NCBI GenBank assembly: GCA_002440665.1
Contig: DJUX01000004.1
Location: 124,001 to 188,000 of the forward strand
DNA: 64,000 nucleotides
Source: Dechloromonas sp. UBA6271
GTDB lineage: Bacteria > Pseudomonadota > Gammaproteobacteria > Burkholderiales > Rhodocyclaceae
Direction: 5' to 3'
The stretch's first letter is position 1. Each line of letters opens with the position of its first letter. The notes under the pieces were generated by a model that was not told the origin of the DNA, did not search any database, and saw only the letters and a list, made by a program, of their open reading frames with translations. Shown here piece by piece: positions 15,312-24,263 of this stretch. The translations under genes and the position numbers were made by a program.

Positions 15312-15761
15312 ATGGCCGAGCAGCAACACTCCTCCAAGGGCATCATGTGGGCAACGATCATCGTTGCAATCGTCCTGATCGCCATCATTTACCCGCTGAC
15401 GGTCAAGCAATCCACTTCTGCGGCCGATGCAGCGGGCAGTAACGATTCTGCAGATGTCCGCATTCAGCCGGTCGCCAGGTTCGAACTGGCCAAGGCCGCG
15501 CCGGCCGTTGCCGCCGGGCCAAAGGATGGCGCCACGATTTTCAATTCGGTTTGCGGCGCCTGCCACAACACCGGCGCCGCCGGCGCCCCGAAGGTCGACG
15601 ACAAGGCCGCTTGGGCACCGCGTGTCGCCCAGGGCAAGGAAGCGCTATACAAGAGTGCGATCGGTGGCAAGGGTGCGATGCCGGCGAAGGGTGGCGCTGC
15701 CGATTTGTCCGACGACGAAATCAAGGGTGCCGTCGATTACGTGCTGACTAAGGTCAAGTAA
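15312..15761 (+). CDS. Membrane-anchored class I cytochrome c (c5-like)
   Basis: A 149-residue protein: an N-terminal membrane helix (IMWATIIVAIVLIAIIYPLTV, about residues 12-32) without a clear cleavage site, a linker, then a single cytochrome c domain with the haem site CGACH (about residue 88) and the distal Met in GAMPAKGG. The AAGTG-like ending DDEIKGAVDYVL is typical of c5/c555 type cytochromes. It should be anchored in the inner membrane facing the periplasm and pass electrons to a terminal oxidase or reductase. GAGGTAA precedes the ATG, and a terminator follows the stop. It stands alone. Confidence 0.88.
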   Translation: MAEQQHSSKGIMWATIIVAIVLIAIIYPLTVKQSTSAADAAGSNDSADVRIQPVARFELAKAAPAVAAGPKDGATIFNSVCGACHNTGAAGAPKVDDKAAWAPRVAQGKEALYKSAIGGKGAMPAKGGAADLSDDEIKGAVDYVLTKVK

Positions 15762-15780
15762 GCGACCAGACGCCCAAGAC

Positions 15781-15803
15781 AGGGAGGCTGCGGCCTCCCT
15801 TTT
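15781..15803 (+). terminator. Intrinsic terminator of the cytochrome gene
   Basis: AGGGAGGC, loop TGCG, GCCTCCCT, then a run of T. It begins 20 bases after the cytochrome stop codon. Confidence 0.85.
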
Positions 15804-15813
15804 TCGTGGACAC

Positions 15814-15835
15814 AAAAAAGCGCCTCGCGGGCGCC
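15814..15835 (-). terminator. Intrinsic terminator of the Ala/Lys/Pro-rich gene
   Basis: Read on the minus strand: GCGCC, loop CGCGA, GGCGC, then TTTTTT. It lies 50 bases beyond the stop of the minus-strand gene and back to back with the cytochrome terminator. Confidence 0.65.
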
Positions 15836-15885
15836 GTTCCCTGGCCGGCTTTTGGAGGGCCGGCCGCGGGTTGCTGCAAGGGAGC

Positions 15886-16194
15886 TTACTTCTTCGCCGG
15901 TTCTGCGGCCTTGGCCGGTTCGGCTTTTACCGCTGCTTCGGCCGTGGGAGTTTCCGGAACCTTCTTCACCTGCTTGGCGTGCTTGACCGCCTTCGGCTCG
16001 GCGACCTTGGCTTCCGGTGCAGCGACTGCCGGCTTGGCTTCCGGGACCTTCACTTCAGCCTTGGGCGCTTCGGCCTTGACGACGGCGGCGGTCGGGGCGG
16101 CAGCGGGTTTGACTTCGGTGGCCGGCTTGACGTCCGCAGCGTGGGCGATACCGAAAGCGGCGGCGATAGCGATGGCGATAAGTTGCTTGGTCAT
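15886..16194 (-). CDS. Exported Ala/Lys/Pro-rich low-complexity protein
   Basis: A 102-residue protein. MTKQLIAIAIAAAFGIAHA is a clear signal peptide with the cleavage site AHA-AD. The mature part consists almost only of Ala, Lys, Pro, Val and Glu in imperfect repeats (VKPA, APKAEV, PEAKVAEPKA) with a HAKQVKKVP centre. Such histone-H1-like or TolA-linker-like composition gives an extended or helical, basic periplasmic chain; no enzyme motif is visible. AAGGAGA precedes the ATG. Flanked by its own terminator and alone on its strand. Composition, not descent, would dominate any database match, so I give no family. Confidence 0.7.
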   Translation of the reverse strand: MTKQLIAIAIAAAFGIAHAADVKPATEVKPAAAPTAAVVKAEAPKAEVKVPEAKPAVAAPEAKVAEPKAVKHAKQVKKVPETPTAEAAVKAEPAKAAEPAKK

Positions 16195-16333
16195 GTTGAT
16201 TCTCCTTACGTGGTTTATTCGGAATTTCATCCGGCTTTGCGAAATCGCGCTGCCTTGTGCCGAATAACGCGGACCGTTACAGCCCGGATGTCATAAGGAA
16301 GGTAACCCGCTGTAACGCGGTGTGACCAAGCGG

Positions 16334-18319
16334 TTAGCGCTTGTTGCCGGCGAGCATGGCCTTCAGCGCGTCGAGCCGGGCGCTGCCGGTCGCCTTGTCG
16401 GGCTCGGCGGCCTGCTTGCCGCCGGAGAAGCGCATGTCTTCGCCCATTTCGGCAATGAAGCGCGAGGGCTCGCTGGGAATGAACTCGCGCGCCTGCTTGC
16501 GCCGTTCACAGTAGGAGAGATGCAGCGAGCGCTGGGCGCGCGTGATGCCGACATACATCAAGCGGCGCTCCTCCTCGATCTTCACCGGATCGAGCGACTC
16601 GCGGTGCGGCAGGATGCCTTCCTCGATGCCGACCAGAAACACGTGCTTGTATTCCAGCCCCTTGGCGGCATGCAGGGTGGACAGCTGAACCTCATCCCTG
16701 TCGTCATCCTGCTTGTCGAGCATGCTGATCAGCGCGATGCTTTGCGTCAGGTCGATCAGCGTCTTGCCATCTTCCTCACCCTTGCCGTTGAGCCAGTTGG
16801 TGAATTCGCAGACATTGGCCCAGCGGGTCTGGGCGATACGCTCCTCCTCGTGGTCGTAAAGGAAGGCTTCGTAGTCGATGGCTTGCAGCAGGTCGGGCAG
16901 CACCTGCTGTGCCGGCTCGCGCGTCGCCCGCTTCTGGATGCGGTTGATGAACTGGCAGAATTCGAGCAGCGGCTCCAGTTGCCGCGGCTGCGCGCGGTGC
17001 GCGAAGCCTTCCTCGAACGCCGCGTGGAACAGCGAGACATGGCGCTCGCCGGCATAGGTGCCGAGTACCTGCAAGGTCGCCGCGCCGATGCCGCGCTTGG
17101 GCGTCGTTGCCGCGCGGATGAAGGCCGGGTCGTCATCCTCGTTGGCCAGCAGGCGCAGGTAGGCGATAATATCCTTGATTTCCGCCTTGTCGAAAAACGA
17201 CTTGCCACCGGACATCGCGTAGGGAATTCGCGCTTCGCGCAACTGCTGCTCGAAGCCGCGCGCCTGATGGTTCGAGCGATAGAGGATGGCGTAGTCCTTG
17301 AACTTGCCCCGATTCTCGAAGCGGTGCGCCTGCAGCTTCATGACCACGCCCTCGGCCTCGGCTTCGTTGTCCTTGCAGGCGGTGACGGAGATCGGGTCGC
17401 CGTGCCCCAGTTCGGACCACAGTTTCTTGTCGAACAGCTTTTCGTTGTGGGCGATGACGTTGTTGGCCGCCTTAAGAATACGCACGGTCGACCGGTAGTT
17501 TTGCTCCAGTTTGATGACCTTGAGCGCCGGGAACTCGGCCGGCAGCTTTTTCAGGTTGTCGATGTCGGCGCCGCGCCAGCCGTAGATCGCCTGGTCATCG
17601 TCGCCCACCGCGGTGAACTGGGCGCGGACGCCGGTCAACAACTTTAGCAACTGGTACTGGCAGGCGTTGGTGTCCTGGTATTCATCGACCAGCAGGTAGC
17701 GCAGGCGGTTCTGCCACTTTTCGGCGATCTCCGGATGCTTCTGGAACAGGACCACCGGCAGGCCGATCAGGTCGTCGAAATCGACCGCCTGGTAGGCTTT
17801 CAGCGTCGCCTCGTAGGACAGGTAGGCGTGGGCGGCCAGCGCTTCGTGCTCGTTGCCGGCAAGCTGCCGTGCTGCTTCTGGCGTGACCAGCGCATTCTTC
17901 CAGTTGGAGATGATCGATTGCAGGCGGCGCAGTGTCGCCTTGTCGACGGTCTTGGCGATGTCGCCGATGATACCGGCGCAATCGGCTGCATCGAAAATCG
18001 AGAAACGCGGCTTGTAGCCAAGGGCCTTGGCCTCCTCGCGCAGGATGCGCACACCGAGCGAATGGAAGGTCGAAATTTGCAGCTCTTCGGCGGTCGACCG
18101 CGACAGGAGCTTGCCGATCCGTTCCTGCATCTCCTTCGCCGCCTTGTTGGTAAAGGTGATTGCCGCCACGTTGCGCGGCTGGAAGCCGCAGTCCTGCACC
18201 AGATAGGCGATCTTCTGCGTGATCACTCGCGTCTTGCCCGAGCCGGCACCAGCCAGCACCAGCAAGGGGCCGTCGAGGTAATGGATCGCTTCGCGCTGCT
18301 GGGGATTGAGGCCGGACAT
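16334..18319 (-). CDS. rep: ATP-dependent DNA helicase Rep
   Basis: A 661-residue superfamily 1A helicase. Motifs in order: LNPQQREAI (Q motif), LAGAGSGKTRVI (Walker A, about residues 22-35), ITFTNKAAKEM (Ia), DEYQDTN (II), GDDDQAIYGWRGA (III), LEQNYRST (IV), TLHAAKGLEYKHVFLVG (V) and RRLMYVGITRAQ (VI). Length and start (MSGLNPQQREAI) fit Rep rather than UvrD, and it lacks the long UvrD C-terminus. Rep unwinds DNA 3' to 5' and clears proteins ahead of forks. The gene is single, bounded by hairpins on both sides. Confidence 0.9.
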   Translation of the reverse strand: MSGLNPQQREAIHYLDGPLLVLAGAGSGKTRVITQKIAYLVQDCGFQPRNVAAITFTNKAAKEMQERIGKLLSRSTAEELQISTFHSLGVRILREEAKALGYKPRFSIFDAADCAGIIGDIAKTVDKATLRRLQSIISNWKNALVTPEAARQLAGNEHEALAAHAYLSYEATLKAYQAVDFDDLIGLPVVLFQKHPEIAEKWQNRLRYLLVDEYQDTNACQYQLLKLLTGVRAQFTAVGDDDQAIYGWRGADIDNLKKLPAEFPALKVIKLEQNYRSTVRILKAANNVIAHNEKLFDKKLWSELGHGDPISVTACKDNEAEAEGVVMKLQAHRFENRGKFKDYAILYRSNHQARGFEQQLREARIPYAMSGGKSFFDKAEIKDIIAYLRLLANEDDDPAFIRAATTPKRGIGAATLQVLGTYAGERHVSLFHAAFEEGFAHRAQPRQLEPLLEFCQFINRIQKRATREPAQQVLPDLLQAIDYEAFLYDHEEERIAQTRWANVCEFTNWLNGKGEEDGKTLIDLTQSIALISMLDKQDDDRDEVQLSTLHAAKGLEYKHVFLVGIEEGILPHRESLDPVKIEEERRLMYVGITRAQRSLHLSYCERRKQAREFIPSEPSRFIAEMGEDMRFSGGKQAAEPDKATGSARLDALKAMLAGNKR

Positions 18320-18337
18320 GGGAGAAACCTGGAGACG

Positions 18338-18368
18338 CAAAAGGCTGCGCCCCGGAGGTCCGGGGCGC
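18338..18368 (-). terminator. Putative terminator between pilU and rep
   Basis: A strong 9-bp stem GCGCCCCGG / CCGGGGCGC (18347-18368) with loop of four; on the minus strand it is followed by AGCCTTTT. It would end the pilT-pilU transcript before rep. The T run is short. Confidence 0.5.
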
Positions 18369-18431
18369 GGTAACTGGGTGATGCGATTTTAACTCAAGGC
18401 ATCCCGGATCGTCCGTTCCGGGACCTCTCGG

Positions 18432-19568
18432 TCAGACGATGTCGAGGTGGCCGATGCCGGTGGTCAGGTCGCGGTCCTTGGAATCCTTGCCGTGCAGCTT
18501 GATGTTGAGGCGCAGGTCATTCAGCGAGTCGGCGTTGCGCAGCGCATCCTCGTAAGTGATTTTGCCCTCGTCGTAGAGATCGAACAGCGCCTGGTCGAAG
18601 GTCTGCATGCCAAGCTCCCGGGATTTCTTCATGGCCTCCTTGATCTCGCCCACCTCGCCCTTGAAGATCAGGTCGGAAATGTAGGGCGAGTTGAGCATCA
18701 CCTCGATCGCCGCCAGTCGGCCCTTGCCGTCCTTCTTGGGCAGCAGGCGCTGCGAGATCATGGCGCGCAGGTTGAGCGAGAGATCCATCAGCAATTGATG
18801 GCGACGCTCTTCCGGGAAGAAGTTGATGATGCGGTCGATCGCCTGGTTGGAACTGTTGGCGTGCAGCGTGGCGAGACAAAGGTGGCCGGTTTCGGCAAAG
18901 GCGATGGCGTAGTCCATCGTCTCGCGGTCGCGGATCTCGCCCATCAGGATGACGTCGGGCGCCTGGCGCAGGGTATTTTTCAGCGCCGGCTTCCAGTCGT
19001 CGGTATCGACCCCGACTTCGCGCTGGGTGACGATGCAGTTCTTGTGCTCGTGGACGAATTCGATCGGGTCCTCGATGGTGATGATGTGGCCGTAGGTGTT
19101 CTCGTTGCGGTAATCGACCAGCGCGGCGAGCGAGGTCGTCTTGCCGGTGCCGGTACCGCCGACGAAGATGACCAGGCCGCGCTTGGTCATCGCGACATCC
19201 TTGAGCACCGGCGGCAGGCCGAGTTCATCGAGGGTCGGAATGTTCTGGTTGATGGTGCGGCAGACAACGCCGACGCGCCCCTGCTGGATGAAGGTATTGA
19301 CCCGGAAGCGGCCGATACCGGCCGGCGAAATGGCGAAGTTGCACTCCTTGGTCGCTTCGAATTCGGCGGACTGCCGGTCGTTCATGATCGAACGGGCAAG
19401 TTCGGCCGTGTGCTGCGGCGTCAGAATCTGGTTGGAAACCGGCATGATCTTGCCGTCCACCTTGATCGCCGGCGGAAAACTGGCGGTGATGAACAAGTCG
19501 GAGCCCTTCTTCTGCACCAGCAGGCGCAGAAGGTCGTGCATGAATTTCATTGCCTGATCGCGTTCCAT
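18432..19568 (-). CDS. pilU: Twitching motility ATPase PilU
   Basis: A 378-residue secretion-ATPase superfamily protein. Walker A is VGGTGTGKTTSLAAL; the Asp box ITIEDPIEFVHEHKNCIVTQREVG and the His box ATLHANSSNQAIDRIINFF follow. The longer C-terminus (DSLNDLRLNIKLHGKDSKDRD) and the GKIMPVSNQILTP N-terminal part distinguish it from PilT. PilU is a PilT-dependent retraction ATPase for type IV pili that works at the inner membrane base. The ATG at 19568 follows GGGAGAGAGGG. It lies 32 bases after pilT on the same strand, the usual pair. Confidence 0.93.
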   Translation of the reverse strand: MERDQAMKFMHDLLRLLVQKKGSDLFITASFPPAIKVDGKIMPVSNQILTPQHTAELARSIMNDRQSAEFEATKECNFAISPAGIGRFRVNTFIQQGRVGVVCRTINQNIPTLDELGLPPVLKDVAMTKRGLVIFVGGTGTGKTTSLAALVDYRNENTYGHIITIEDPIEFVHEHKNCIVTQREVGVDTDDWKPALKNTLRQAPDVILMGEIRDRETMDYAIAFAETGHLCLATLHANSSNQAIDRIINFFPEERRHQLLMDLSLNLRAMISQRLLPKKDGKGRLAAIEVMLNSPYISDLIFKGEVGEIKEAMKKSRELGMQTFDQALFDLYDEGKITYEDALRNADSLNDLRLNIKLHGKDSKDRDLTTGIGHLDIV

Positions 19569-19600
19569 AACTAACCCTCTCTCCCTGATATCGAGCCGGC

Positions 19601-20644
19601 TCAGCCGGGGAAGTTGTCCTTGTTGGTCGCCCGGGCCCGCGCTTCGGCTGCGGACACCACGTTGCGCCGCACCAGTTCGAGCAGGTTCTGATCGAGCGTC
19701 TGCATGCCGAAATTCTGGCCGGTCTGGATCGCCGAATACATCTGCGCCACCTTGTTCTCGCGAATCAGGTTGCGGATGGCCGGGGTGCCAATCATGATTT
19801 CGTGGGCCGCGACGCGGCCGTTGCCGTCCTTGGTCTTGAGCAGCGTCTGCGAAATGACGGCACGCAGCGATTCGGAAAGCATCGAGCGAACCATTTCCTT
19901 TTCTGCCGCCGGGAAGACGTCGACGATACGGTCGATGGTCTTGGCGGCCGATGAGGTGTGCAGCGTAGCGAACACCAGGTGGCCGGTTTCGGCTGCCGTC
20001 AGTGCCAGGCGGATGGTTTCGAGGTCGCGCATTTCGCCGACCAGGATGACGTCCGGATCTTCGCGCAGCGCCGAACGCAGCGCATTGGCGAAGGACAGCG
20101 TATGCGGCCCGACCTCGCGCTGATTGATCAGGCATTTTTTCGCTTCATGCACGAACTCGATCGGATCCTCGACCGTCAGGATGTGCGCGTAGTCGTTCTC
20201 GTTAACGTGATTGACCATCGCCGCCAGCGTCGTCGACTTGCCGGAACCGGTCGGCCCGGTCACCAGAACGATACCGCGCGGGTATTCGGAAATATCCTTG
20301 AAGATTTTCGGGCAGTTCAGGTCTTCCAGCGTCAGGATCTTCGAGGGAATGGTCCGGAACACCGCGCCGGCACCGCGATTCTGGTTGAAGGCATTGACCC
20401 GGAAACGCGCCAGGTTGGGAATTTCGAAGGAAAAGTCGCATTCCAGCGTTTCTTCGTAAATCTTCCGCTGGGTATCGCTCATGATGTCGTACACCATGCC
20501 GTGCACGTCCTTGTGCTCCATCGGCGGCAGGTTGATGCGCCGCACATCGCCATGGACGCGGATCATCGGCGGCAGTCCCGCGGAGAGATGAAGATCGGAG
20601 GCCTTGTTCTTGACTCCAAAGGCCAGCAGTTCGGTGATGTCCAT
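19601..20644 (-). CDS. pilT: Type IV pilus retraction ATPase PilT
   Basis: A 347-residue hexameric ATPase, normal length. It begins MDITELLAFGVKNKASDLHLS; Walker A VTGPTGSGKSTTLAAM; Asp box VEDPIEFVHEAKKCLINQREVG; Walker B and DPDVILVGEMRDLET; His box ATLHTSSAAKTIDRI; the AIRNLI C-terminal motif needed for retraction is present in GTPAIRNLIRENKVAQ. PilT depolymerises pili for twitching and DNA uptake. It is divergent from yggS with about 55 bases between starts, an arrangement common in beta- and gammaproteobacteria. Confidence 0.95.
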   Translation of the reverse strand: MDITELLAFGVKNKASDLHLSAGLPPMIRVHGDVRRINLPPMEHKDVHGMVYDIMSDTQRKIYEETLECDFSFEIPNLARFRVNAFNQNRGAGAVFRTIPSKILTLEDLNCPKIFKDISEYPRGIVLVTGPTGSGKSTTLAAMVNHVNENDYAHILTVEDPIEFVHEAKKCLINQREVGPHTLSFANALRSALREDPDVILVGEMRDLETIRLALTAAETGHLVFATLHTSSAAKTIDRIVDVFPAAEKEMVRSMLSESLRAVISQTLLKTKDGNGRVAAHEIMIGTPAIRNLIRENKVAQMYSAIQTGQNFGMQTLDQNLLELVRRNVVSAAEARARATNKDNFPG

Positions 20645-20699
20645 ACGGATCGTCCTCAGGGCGCGTGTATACTGGAAACACAAAGAATTCCAAACAATT

Positions 20700-21389
20700 A
20701 TGAGTGCAATCGCCTCCAACCTGCAAGCCGTCAGGGCACGTATCGTCAAGGCAGCGAGCAACGCCGGCCGTTCACCGGAGAAAGTCGAGTTGCTGGCGGT
20801 CAGCAAAACCTGGCCGGCAGACTGCGTGGTTGCCGCCGCCCGCGCCGGGCAGCGGGCGTTCGGCGAAAACTACGTGCAGGAAGGTGTCGACAAGGTGCTG
20901 GCTACGGTCGACCTCGATCTGGTCTGGCATTTCATCGGCCCGCTGCAAAGCAACAAGACACGGCCGGTGGCCGAACACTTTGCCTGGGTGCATTCGATTG
21001 AACGACTGAAGATTGCCGAACGTCTCTCGGCGCAACGTCCGGCAGCCCTGCCGCCACTGCAGATCTGCGTTCAGGTCAATGTCTCCGGCGAGACGAGCAA
21101 GAGCGGTTGCGCTCCCGAAGAAGCCGTGGCCCTGTGCCAGGCGATCGCTGACCTGCCGCGGCTGACCTTGCGCGGCCTGATGGCGATCCCGGAGCCGACC
21201 GACGATTTCGCCGCCCAGCGCGCGCCTTTTTGCCGCCTGCGGGAAATTTTCGAGCAGGTGCGGGCGGCCGGTGTTCCGCTCGACTCCCTGTCCATGGGTA
21301 TGTCCCACGATCTTGAAGCTGCCGTTGCCGAAGGCGCGACCATCGTTCGCATCGGCACGGCCATTTTTGGTGAGAGAAACCACACATGA
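20700..21389 (+). CDS. yggS: PLP homeostasis protein YggS (PLPBP)
   Basis: A 229-residue alanine-racemase-like single-domain PLP protein. LLAVSKTWPADCVVAAARAG holds the PLP lysine; FGENYVQEG and WHFIGPLQSNKTRPVAE are family blocks; the C-terminal end DSLSMGMSHDLEAAVAEGATIVRIGTAIFG carries the phosphate-binding residues. It has no racemase activity and is thought to buffer PLP and amino acid pools. First gene of a coupled run with proC (4-base ATGA overlap), yggT and yggU. Confidence 0.94.
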   Translation: MSAIASNLQAVRARIVKAASNAGRSPEKVELLAVSKTWPADCVVAAARAGQRAFGENYVQEGVDKVLATVDLDLVWHFIGPLQSNKTRPVAEHFAWVHSIERLKIAERLSAQRPAALPPLQICVQVNVSGETSKSGCAPEEAVALCQAIADLPRLTLRGLMAIPEPTDDFAAQRAPFCRLREIFEQVRAAGVPLDSLSMGMSHDLEAAVAEGATIVRIGTAIFGERNHT

Positions 21390-22198
21390 AAATTACCTTC
21401 CTTGGCGGCGGCAACATGGCCAATGCCCTGATCGGCGGCATGTTGAAACAGGGCTTCGCCGCCGCCGACATCACCGTCATCGACCCGGGCAGCGCCGCGC
21501 GCGAAAAGCTGGAGCGGACTTACGCGGTCAACTGCCTGGAAACGGCCGAAATGCTCGACAACGTCGGCGACCTGCTGGTGCTGGCGGTCAAGCCGCAGCA
21601 GATGAAGGAAGCAGTTGCCCAGCTCGCCGGCAAGCTGGGTCAGGCGGTCGTCGTCAGCATCGCCGCCGGCCTCGATCTGGCCACTTTGGCGCGCTTCCTC
21701 GGCGGCCATCGCAAGATTGTCCGCTGCATGCCCAACACGCCGGCCCTGATCGGCGCCGGCATCACCGGCCTCTGCCCGCTGCCCGAAGTGAGCGCGGCCG
21801 AACGCGAGGCCGCCGATTGCGTGCTGAGTGCAGTCGGCAGCACGGTCTGGATTGACGATGAAGGCAGGATGGACGGCGTCACTGCGCTCTCCGGCAGCGG
21901 CCCGGCCTACGTCTTCCTGTTCATCGAAGCCCTGCAGCAGGCCGCCGCCGATCTCGGCTTCACGCCCGAGCAAGGCCGCCAGCTAGCCATCGAAACGGTG
22001 CAGGGCGCCGCGGCCCTGGCCGCCCAGTCCGACGAACCGGCTGCGGTACTGCGCGACCGCGTCACCTCAAAGGGTGGCACCACCGAAGCGGCGCTCAACA
22101 AGATGGCGGAAAAAGGTGTCAAGGACGGCATCATCGCTGGCGTCAAGGCAGCCGAGGCGCGCGGCCGGGAACTCGGCAAGCTGCTCGGGGCCGGCTGA
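21386..22198 (+). CDS. proC: Pyrroline-5-carboxylate reductase
   Basis: A 270-residue enzyme for the last step of proline synthesis, reducing pyrroline-5-carboxylate with NAD(P)H. The Rossmann start MKITFLGGGNMANALIGGML, the CMPNTPALIGAG block, and the C-terminal signature GPAYVFLFIEALQQAA and VTSKGGTTEAAL are all present. Length is typical. Its ATG overlaps the yggS stop by 4 bases, and yggT follows after 2 bases. Confidence 0.96.
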   Translation: MKITFLGGGNMANALIGGMLKQGFAAADITVIDPGSAAREKLERTYAVNCLETAEMLDNVGDLLVLAVKPQQMKEAVAQLAGKLGQAVVVSIAAGLDLATLARFLGGHRKIVRCMPNTPALIGAGITGLCPLPEVSAAEREAADCVLSAVGSTVWIDDEGRMDGVTALSGSGPAYVFLFIEALQQAAADLGFTPEQGRQLAIETVQGAAALAAQSDEPAAVLRDRVTSKGGTTEAALNKMAEKGVKDGIIAGVKAAEARGRELGKLLGAG

Positions 22199-22200
22199 TC

Positions 22201-22734
22201 ATGCAAGCTGTCGTTTTCCTGCTCGACGCGTTCGTCGGTTTTTTCGTCACGCTGTTCCTGCTGCGCTTCATGATGCAGGCCATGCGCGTTCCCTTCGGCG
22301 GCCAGCTGGGAAGTTTCGTCATGACGCTTACCAACTGGGCGGTCAAGCCGTTGCGCCGGATCATTCCGGGCATCGGCGGGCTGGACTGGTCGAGCCTGTT
22401 CGCAGCCCTCGCGCTGCAACTGCTGCTGGCCGGATTGCTCATCGGCGCCACCGGCCAACCGCTCGCTGCCGACGGCCCGACGATCGCCTTGATGGTCGGC
22501 TGGTTCGCCGTCCGCGGCCTGTTGCGGCTGGCCGTCTATATCCTGATCGGCGCGCTGATCCTGCAAGCCGTGCTGTCGTGGATCAACCCCTACTCGCCGC
22601 TGGCGGCCCCGGCCCATCAGCTGACGCGGCCGCTGCTCGACCCGCTACGCCGTTTCATTCCGCTGATTTCGGGTATCGACCTGTCGCCGCTGGTCGCCAT
22701 CCTGTTGCTGCAGGCTGTGCTGTTTTTCCTGTGA
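22201..22734 (+). CDS. yggT: YggT family integral membrane protein
   Basis: A 177-residue protein with two copies of the YggT unit: each has a hydrophobic helix pair, with the conserved inner motif in NWAVKPLRRIIPGIGGLDWS and again in TRPLLDPLRRFIPLISGIDLS, followed by a hydrophobic helix. About four membrane helices in all. YggT family proteins are linked to osmotic tolerance and cell-division placement in bacteria and plastids; the exact role is unclear. It lies between proC (2 bases) and yggU (overlap of 4). Confidence 0.85.
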   Translation: MQAVVFLLDAFVGFFVTLFLLRFMMQAMRVPFGGQLGSFVMTLTNWAVKPLRRIIPGIGGLDWSSLFAALALQLLLAGLLIGATGQPLAADGPTIALMVGWFAVRGLLRLAVYILIGALILQAVLSWINPYSPLAAPAHQLTRPLLDPLRRFIPLISGIDLSPLVAILLLQAVLFFL

Positions 22735-23027
22735 GCGACTGGTTTCGCGTTGCGGCCGATGGCCGTGTCACGCTGACCCTGCACATCCAGCCCGGCGCCA
22801 AGAAAACCGAAATTGCCGGATTGCATGGCGACGCGCTGAAAATCCGCCTCGCCGCACCGCCGGTCGACGGGAAGGCCAACGAGGCGCTGGTCAAGTTCGT
22901 CGCCGAAGCGCTGAAACTGCCGAAATCCGCGGTCAACCTCAAAAGCGGCCAGACTTCGCGGCGCAAGGTGCTGGAAGTTCAGGGAGCGACGACCGAGGCC
23001 GTCGCCCGCCTGGTTCAGGCCGAGTAA
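22731..23027 (+). CDS. yggU: YggU / DUF167 family protein
   Basis: A 98-residue protein with a GTG start that overlaps the yggT stop in GTGA. The family block is LHIQPGAKKTEIAGLHGDALKIRLAAPPVDGKANEALVKF split across two strands and a helix, then SAVNLKSGQTSRRKVLEV. Function unknown; nucleic acid binding has been suggested from structure. It ends the yggS run and converges with the dihydroorotase-like gene, overlapping its end by 13 bases. Confidence 0.88.
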   Translation: MSDWFRVAADGRVTLTLHIQPGAKKTEIAGLHGDALKIRLAAPPVDGKANEALVKFVAEALKLPKSAVNLKSGQTSRRKVLEVQGATTEAVARLVQAE

Positions 23028-24262
23028 ACCACCCGGCCGCCAACCAGCGTTGTCCTGACCTTGCCGGTCATCATGTAGCCCTGCCAAGGCGAGTTTTTTC
23101 CACGGCTCTTCAGCGCTTCCGGCGTCAGCTGCCAAGTCGCTTGCGGATCGAAGATACAGACATCGGCAGTCGCTCCCACCGCCAATTGACCACTTGGCAG
23201 GCCGAGCACCGCGGCCGGTGCCGCGGTGATTCTCTCCAGGGCTTGCGGCAGCGCGATGCCTGCCGCTTCGGCCCACTTCAGCGTCAGCGGCAGCAACACC
23301 TCGAGGCCGGTGGCACCGGGCTTGGCTTCGCCGAAGGGCAGCAACTTGTCGTCGGCGCCAACCGGCGTGTGATCGGAACAGATCGCGGCCAATCCCGAGC
23401 CTGCTGCGGTCGACAGTGCCTGACGGTCGTTTTGCGCACGTAGTGGCGGGCAGAAGCGGGCATGCGGATTGAAGAAGCCGATGTCGTTTTCGGTCAGCAG
23501 CAGGTGATGCACGCCGATATCGAAGCTGACCGGCAAGCCCTCGTCCACCGCCTGCCTGGCCAGCGCCACGCCGGCTGCCGATGAGAGACGCGTCAGGTGG
23601 ACCCGGCATCCGGTGTCGCGCGCCAGCTGGACGATGGTGGCGATGGCGATGGTCTCGGCGGCGACCGGAATGCCGGCCAGACCCAGCCGGTTGGCGACCT
23701 CGCCTTCATGCGCGATGCCGTTGCGCGACAGCCAGTAGTCCTGCGGCTGCAGCCAGACGGCGAAATCGAAGGTGGCAGCATATTCCATGGCGCGCAGCAA
23801 GGCCTCGGTATCGACCACCGGCTTGTTGGCCTGCGAGAAGGCAACGCAGCCGGCTTTCTTGAGGCCGGCCAGTTCGGCCAGGCGCTCGCCATTCAGGCCC
23901 AGCGTCAGCGCCCCGAGCGGCAGCACGCGGGCCTTGCCGATTTCCTTGCCGCGATGGACCAGGCGGTCGGCCAGCTCCGGCTCGTCGAGCGGCGGGTCGG
24001 CATCGGGCGGGACGACGACGCTGGTGACACCGCCGGCCACAGCGGCTGCCAGCTCGGCCTCGATGCTGTTGAGGCGGGCGCCGAGGTCGATCAGCCCCGG
24101 GCAGACGACACAACCCGTGGCGTCGATGGCCTCATCGGCGACAAACCCCGCCGGTGCCTCGCCCAGCCCGGCCACCTTGCCGTCGGCAATGAACAACGAT
24201 GTGTTGCGGTCGACACCGTTTTTCGGGTCGATTACACGGCCGTTCCTGATTTCGATATTCAT
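23015..24262 (-). CDS. Dihydroorotase-like protein, probably non-catalytic (PyrC')
   Basis: A 415-residue amidohydrolase-fold protein of the class I dihydroorotase family. Overall layout fits (PGLIDLGARLN after strand 1, HLTRLSSAAG, CSDHTPVGADDK, VLGLPSGQLAVGATAD). However, the first metal motif, normally HxH in GxIDxHxHxR, reads DLGARLN here, so both metal-binding His are gone. Known analogues are the inactive PyrC' proteins of Pseudomonas and relatives, which form a dodecamer with PyrB and are needed for ATCase stability. The gene is directly after pyrB, one base apart. A catalytic dihydroorotase should be encoded elsewhere. Confidence 0.88.
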   Translation of the reverse strand: MNIEIRNGRVIDPKNGVDRNTSLFIADGKVAGLGEAPAGFVADEAIDATGCVVCPGLIDLGARLNSIEAELAAAVAGGVTSVVVPPDADPPLDEPELADRLVHRGKEIGKARVLPLGALTLGLNGERLAELAGLKKAGCVAFSQANKPVVDTEALLRAMEYAATFDFAVWLQPQDYWLSRNGIAHEGEVANRLGLAGIPVAAETIAIATIVQLARDTGCRVHLTRLSSAAGVALARQAVDEGLPVSFDIGVHHLLLTENDIGFFNPHARFCPPLRAQNDRQALSTAAGSGLAAICSDHTPVGADDKLLPFGEAKPGATGLEVLLPLTLKWAEAAGIALPQALERITAAPAAVLGLPSGQLAVGATADVCIFDPQATWQLTPEALKSRGKNSPWQGYMMTGKVRTTLVGGRVVYSA

Positions 24263-24263
24263 G

